Assembly: GCA_025934545.1 (NCBI GenBank)
Contig: JAICXV010000025.1
Coordinates: 1 to 10,179, forward strand
DNA length: 10,179 nucleotides
Direction: 5' to 3'
From: Verrucomicrobiia bacterium
GTDB taxonomy: Bacteria > Verrucomicrobiota > Verrucomicrobiia > Limisphaerales > Palsa-1400
Part shown: positions 7,008 to 10,179 of the stretch, in pieces
Layout of the letters: every line of letters starts with the position of its first letter
Numbering within the stretch: position 1 is the first letter of the stretch
The notes under the pieces: generated by a model
Database searches by the model: none
Seen by the model: only the letters and a program-made list of their open reading frames with translations
Told to the model about the DNA's origin: nothing
Program-made: the position numbers and the translations under genes

Positions 7008-7703
7008 ATGACCTATACGTGGCATTCAACGACCAGAAACATTCATGCAGAAAACCTCGGGCTTAAATTTGATCATCGTCTTGATTTGATTAAAAAACAT
7101 CTGACTCACTTTCCAGAGGGGACCGTTCATTTGGATATAAGCCTGGAGAAAAACCTGAAAAAAGGTTGGTACACCGCAAAATTGCATCTCCGCCTGCCGG
7201 CACGAATGCTTAATGCGACTAAAGAAGCGGACAATATGATGACCGCTTTCGACCGCGCCGCCGACACATTGGTGCGCGAAATCGAGAAACATAAATCCGA
7301 GTTGCGCGGTGACGCCAATTGGGATCGCCAAAACCGACGGGTCGGAGCGACCGATAAAAAGGTTCTCTGGTTCCAGTCCGTTCCGGAATTTGCCTCCGAT
7401 CAGCCCGTCCCGGAAATGCTCATGGAAATGCTCGCCCAACATCGCAGCAGTCTGTTGACCCAGATCACTCGCATGATCCGTCGCGATGAAATGGCCGGAC
7501 GCATTCGCGCCGCGTCAATTAATGCGGACGGTATTTTGCAGCAGGTCATTGACCGCTCGCTCACGGAATATTCGCGCAAACCCGCGCGGAAAACCTACAA
7601 AGGCTGGTTCGAATTGCTGGCCAAAGAAGAGTTAGCGCGGCATTACGAAAACGTCGGTCAACGTCCCGCGCCTAAACCTGCGCGAGAATTAGCGGCCGCT
7701 TAA
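7008..7703 (+). CDS. HPF/RaiA-like ribosome hibernation protein with sigma-region-2-like C-terminal half
   Basis: A 231-residue protein started at ATG 7008 by a strong ribosome site. Residues 1-100 match the S30AE (HPF/RaiA, formerly sigma-54 modulation) fold: LHLRLPARMLNATKEADNMM followed by AFDRAADTLVREIEKHKSEL, the beta strand and amphipathic helix that place family members in the decoding channel of idle 30S subunits. Residues about 100-130 are a linker. The second half is not the usual long-HPF dimerisation tail. Residues 143-215 are helical and include AQHRSSLLTQITRMIRR, then DGILQQVIDRSLTEY and KGWFELLAKEELARHYE. This recalls the DLVQEVFLRAW...AWLYRIA pattern of sigma-70 region 2. No region 4 helix-turn-helix follows, so it is unlikely to be a working sigma factor. 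The resemblance is by eye only. Its stop overlaps the convergent ABC ATPase gene by four bases, leaving no room for a terminator. Confidence 0.8.
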   Translation: MTYTWHSTTRNIHAENLGLKFDHRLDLIKKHLTHFPEGTVHLDISLEKNLKKGWYTAKLHLRLPARMLNATKEADNMMTAFDRAADTLVREIEKHKSELRGDANWDRQNRRVGATDKKVLWFQSVPEFASDQPVPEMLMEMLAQHRSSLLTQITRMIRRDEMAGRIRAASINADGILQQVIDRSLTEYSRKPARKTYKGWFELLAKEELARHYENVGQRPAPKPARELAAA

Positions 7704-8662
7704 GCCACGCGATACAAACAACGAAGCCAGCGGTTGGGTTCAACCTCAACCAACTCTGGCATCGCTTCGGCGCACTCCGGTTTCGCGGTGGGGCAACGCG
7801 GATAAAACCGGCATCCCGCCGGAAAATTCCCCGGACGCGGCACCGTGCCGGGAATGGCCGTCAGCCTGTCGACATCCGAACCCAGCTTCGGCACCGACCC
7901 CATTAACGCACGCGTATACGGATGCAACGGTCGCTTCAGCAAATCACGCCCCGGCGCTATTTCCACAATCTGTCCGGCATACATCACCGCGACACGGTCC
8001 GCAATCTCGCCAACGATTCCAAGATTGTGCGTGATCAATAGTAAACTCATGCCCAGCCGCTGCTTCAGGTCTTTGAGCAATTCCAAAATCTGCGCCTGAA
8101 TCGTCACGTCGAGCGCCGTGGTCGGCTCATCGGCAATCAACAACTTCGGTTGCGACGCCAGCGCCATCGCAATCATCACCCGTTGCTGCATGCCGCCGGA
8201 CATTTCGTGTGGATAATTCTTCAAACGCGATTCCGGCGCGGGAATCCCAACCAGTTTCAACAATCGCATCACCTCATCGTCGTTCGCCACTTCCGGCCGA
8301 TGCAGTTTCAACGTCTCTTTAATTTGCGTGCCGATTTGAAAAACTGGATTTAACGAAACACTCGCATCCTGAAAAACATAACTGACAACGCGACCGCGGA
8401 TCTCGCGCACTTTGGCCTTCGGCGCCTTGAGCACGTCCACGCCTTCAACCAGAATTTCGCCTCCAGAATAAATCGCAGGCGGACTCGGCAACAGCCGCGC
8501 AATCGAAAGTGCCGTGGCCGTCTTCCCACACCCGCTCTCCCCGACAACGCACAACGTTTCACCTGCCGCAATCGACAACGACACCCCATCAACGGCGCGC
8601 ACTACGGCATCGTTCGACGTAAAATCGATTTGCAGATTTTTAATTTCGAGCAGTGCTGGCAC
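7700..8662 (-). CDS. OppD/DppD-type peptide ABC transporter ATP-binding protein
   Basis: A 320-residue ABC ATPase starting at GTG 8660-8662, with no obvious ribosome site. All nucleotide-binding motifs are present: Walker A GESGCGKT (41-48), Q-loop Gln98 in VFQD, signature MSGGMQQ (154-160), Walker B LLIADEP (174-180) with Glu179, and the H-loop His212. The C-terminal oligopeptide-transporter extension begins HPYTRAL (247-253). It includes [10 protein letters not shown] with Cys284 and Cys290, plus Cys297 and Cys315. This four-Cys set is known in DppD proteins to hold an iron-sulfur cluster. Length agrees with OppD/DppD (about 320-340). Such subunits normally work in the inner membrane with two permeases, a partner ATPase and a binding protein. 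None is encoded here and the upstream neighbour is a divergent sulfatase, so its partners must lie elsewhere. I cannot tell OppD from DppD or name the substrate. Confidence 0.93.
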   Translation of the reverse strand: MPALLEIKNLQIDFTSNDAVVRAVDGVSLSIAAGETLCVVGESGCGKTATALSIARLLPSPPAIYSGGEILVEGVDVLKAPKAKVREIRGRVVSYVFQDASVSLNPVFQIGTQIKETLKLHRPEVANDDEVMRLLKLVGIPAPESRLKNYPHEMSGGMQQRVMIAMALASQPKLLIADEPTTALDVTIQAQILELLKDLKQRLGMSLLLITHNLGIVGEIADRVAVMYAGQIVEIAPGRDLLKRPLHPYTRALMGSVPKLGSDVDRLTAIPGTVPRPGNFPAGCRFYPRCPTAKPECAEAMPELVEVEPNRWLRCLYRVA

Positions 8663-8756
8663 GTTGTGAAAAGCATAGCGTTACTTGAGTAAGCCCGGCA
8701 ATGTTCAAGCTGGCATCGTAACTTTGTTCAATGCATAGCCGTCTGCCCCAACATCC
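8663..8756. promoter_or_regulatory. Divergent intergenic region between ABC ATPase and sulfatase
   Basis: These 94 bases separate two divergent start codons and must hold both leaders. They contain an inverted repeat CTTGA (8684-8688) and TCAAG (8705-8709) with 16 bases between. I found no convincing -35/-10 pair on either strand. A nine-codon reading frame (8731-8760) ends in a TGA that overlaps the sulfatase ATG as ATGA, but nothing shows it is translated. Confidence 0.35.
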
Positions 8757-10106
8757 ATGAGAACGCTACTTTCGTTGGTCATTGCGGTTTTTACCTTTGG
8801 GCACGTCTATGCTGCTCAACCAAGCGCAAAACCAAACATCATCTTTATTCTCTCCGACGATGTGGGCCTTGGAAACATAAGCTGCTATGGCGCGGATAAA
8901 TTTAAGACGCCGCACATTGATGCTATGGCCAAGGGTGGAACGCGTTTTACATATTCCTACTCCGCGCCGCTGTGCGGGCCGTCTCGCTGCGAACTGCTCA
9001 CCGGACGATACGCTTTCCACACCGGGATGACCGGTAACGACAGCGGATCATTGGTCAAACCACAGAACGAAATGATGATTCCGCGAATTCTAAAAACTGC
9101 GGGCTATGTCACAGCGTCATCCGGCAAATGGGGACAATTACCGTTGCAACCGGGCGATTTTGGTTTTGAAGAATATTTTCGTTTCCAGGGCAGCGGCGTT
9201 TATTGGAAGGGCGATCACGCCGGGCAGAATGCTGACAAACCAACCACGAAAACCATCTACACGATCAATGGCAAAACCAAAGCGTTGAAAGATAAAGAAT
9301 ACATGCCCGACCTCGTTCACGAGTTTGCGCTTAACTTTATTCGACGACATCAAAACGAACCGTTCTTTCTTTATTATCCGATGGTGGAGATGCACGAGCC
9401 GATGCGATACACACCCGACAGCGCATCGGGCAGCAAAGATTTTTTCGCGGATAACATCACCTACATGGACAAACTCGTCGGCAACTTGATGGATGAATTG
9501 GACAAGCTGAAACTGCGCGAGAAAACGGTCGTGTTCTTTTGCGGAGATAATGGCACGGCCCACAAAGACTCCGACCGCTCGACTCTCAATGGCCGGCACA
9601 TTAACGGTCACAAAGGCGAGTTGCTCGAAGGCGGCAGTCGTGAACCGTTGATCGTGAACTGGCCCGGCGTCACTCCCGCCGGCGCAGTGAACAATAACCT
9701 GACCGATTTCAGCGATATTCTTCCGACGCTCGCTGAAATTGCCGGCGCAAAGTTGCCCGATGGCTTGACCGTTGATGGTCGTAGTTTCGCTGCGCAAGTG
9801 CGCGGAGAAAAAGGTCAACCGCGCGACTGGATCTTCGTTCAACTCGGCAACAAATGGTACGTCCGCGACGCGCGTTACAAACTGACAAAGTCGGGTGAAA
9901 TGTTTGATTTGAAAGACGCACCTTACGAAGAGAAACCAATCACGACCGCGAACGAGGATGCCGATGCGAAAGCTGCGCATCACCGTCTGCAAGGCGTATT
10001 GGACAAACTTAATCCTGCTGGAGGCAAACAAGACACGGGCGATGGTTCGGGCCGTCACGCGCACAAAGCCAAGAGACAGGCAAAGAAGGCGCAAGAAAAT
10101 CAGTAG
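8757..10106 (+). CDS. Exported formylglycine-dependent sulfatase
   Basis: A 449-residue protein of the S1 (arylsulfatase/alkaline phosphatase superfamily) type. Residues 1-19 are a signal peptide (LLSLVIAVFTFGHVYA). The core starts KPNIIFILSDDVGLGNISCY, where Asp34 and Asp35 should bind calcium. CGPSRCELLTGR (73-84) is the full C-x-P-S-R...T-G-R motif, so Cys73 should be oxidised to formylglycine by a maturase not encoded in this window. FFCGDNGT, then HKGELLEGGSREPLIVNWPG, are the usual metal-binding and late-core motifs. It hydrolyses sulfate esters, probably on a sulfated glycan in the periplasm, although the exact substrate cannot be read. At 449 residues it is of normal length for compact sulfatases. 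The last 16 residues form a Lys/Arg-rich tail (HAHKAKRQAKKAQENQ) outside the conserved fold. No strong ribosome site precedes the ATG, but the signal peptide supports this start. Confidence 0.95.
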   Translation: MRTLLSLVIAVFTFGHVYAAQPSAKPNIIFILSDDVGLGNISCYGADKFKTPHIDAMAKGGTRFTYSYSAPLCGPSRCELLTGRYAFHTGMTGNDSGSLVKPQNEMMIPRILKTAGYVTASSGKWGQLPLQPGDFGFEEYFRFQGSGVYWKGDHAGQNADKPTTKTIYTINGKTKALKDKEYMPDLVHEFALNFIRRHQNEPFFLYYPMVEMHEPMRYTPDSASGSKDFFADNITYMDKLVGNLMDELDKLKLREKTVVFFCGDNGTAHKDSDRSTLNGRHINGHKGELLEGGSREPLIVNWPGVTPAGAVNNNLTDFSDILPTLAEIAGAKLPDGLTVDGRSFAAQVRGEKGQPRDWIFVQLGNKWYVRDARYKLTKSGEMFDLKDAPYEEKPITTANEDADAKAAHHRLQGVLDKLNPAGGKQDTGDGSGRHAHKAKRQAKKAQENQ

Positions 10107-10134
10107 CTCTTGAAACGCCGTCTGCCACGAAGCA

Positions 10135-10166
10135 CACTGCGTTCAGTGAGATTGCTCAGTTTTTTT
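10135..10166 (+). terminator. Weak candidate terminator after the sulfatase gene
   Basis: CACTG (10135-10139), a CGTT loop and CAGTG (10144-10148) can form a five-base-pair hairpin. A second possible four-pair stem, TGAG/CTCA, follows directly and then a run of seven T (10160-10166). The T run and position 28 bases past the stop fit an intrinsic terminator. The short stems, and the gap between the stronger stem and the T run, keep confidence low. Confidence 0.35.
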
Positions 10167-10179
10167 GTTTGGGTTGCGT

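Noticed and set aside
8731..8760. Nine-codon leader-like frame ending in ATGA at the sulfatase start
   Set aside because: No ribosome site, composition bias or attenuator structure supports translation. It is likely chance.
9138..10094. Long open frame (318 codons) on the minus strand
   Set aside because: It lies wholly inside the sulfatase, whose motifs, signal peptide and length are unambiguous. The antisense product has no recognisable domain.

Overview
The window looks like chromosomal DNA from a Gram-negative, polysaccharide-degrading heterotroph. My best guess is a Verrucomicrobiota of the Pedosphaera/Limisphaerales type. That guess rests on the mix of genes (exported glycosidase-like proteins, a formylglycine-type sulfatase, a large exported FN3 protein) and not on any phylogenetic marker. 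I see no tRNA, rRNA, CRISPR array, transposase or integrase. No gap between genes exceeds about 100 bases.

Layout. Positions 1-1751 (minus) hold the N-terminal 583 codons of an exported protein that runs off the window. It has an FN3-like module, a gingipain (C25)-like fold whose catalytic His and Cys appear to be missing, and another FN3 domain. Positions 1840-4149 and 4153-6462 (minus) are two tandem paralogues of an uncharacterised six-hairpin (alpha/alpha barrel) glycosidase-like family. The upstream copy is intact, with a signal peptide. The downstream copy has a signal peptide starting 3 nt after its partner's stop, but an in-frame TAA at 4075-4077 separates the leader from the catalytic region. 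Positions 6511-6975 (minus) encode a DCC/DUF393 thiol-disulfide protein. Positions 7008-7703 (plus) encode a ribosome hibernation (HPF/RaiA)-like protein with an unusual C-terminal half resembling sigma-70 region 2. Positions 7700-8662 (minus) encode an OppD/DppD-type ABC ATPase without visible transporter partners. Positions 8757-10106 (plus) encode an exported sulfatase.

How they fit together. The minus-strand block from 6975 down to 1 could be co-transcribed. Its last three genes are all secretion-targeted by design, suggesting a surface or periplasmic role on a polymer or glycoconjugate. The sulfatase fits the same lifestyle but is a separate unit. The HPF-like, DCC and ABC genes look like ordinary chromosomal neighbours. 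I do not see a complete new defence or mobile system. The items most worth a second look are the premature stop in the glycosidase pair, the apparently inactive C25-like protein and the HPF fusion.
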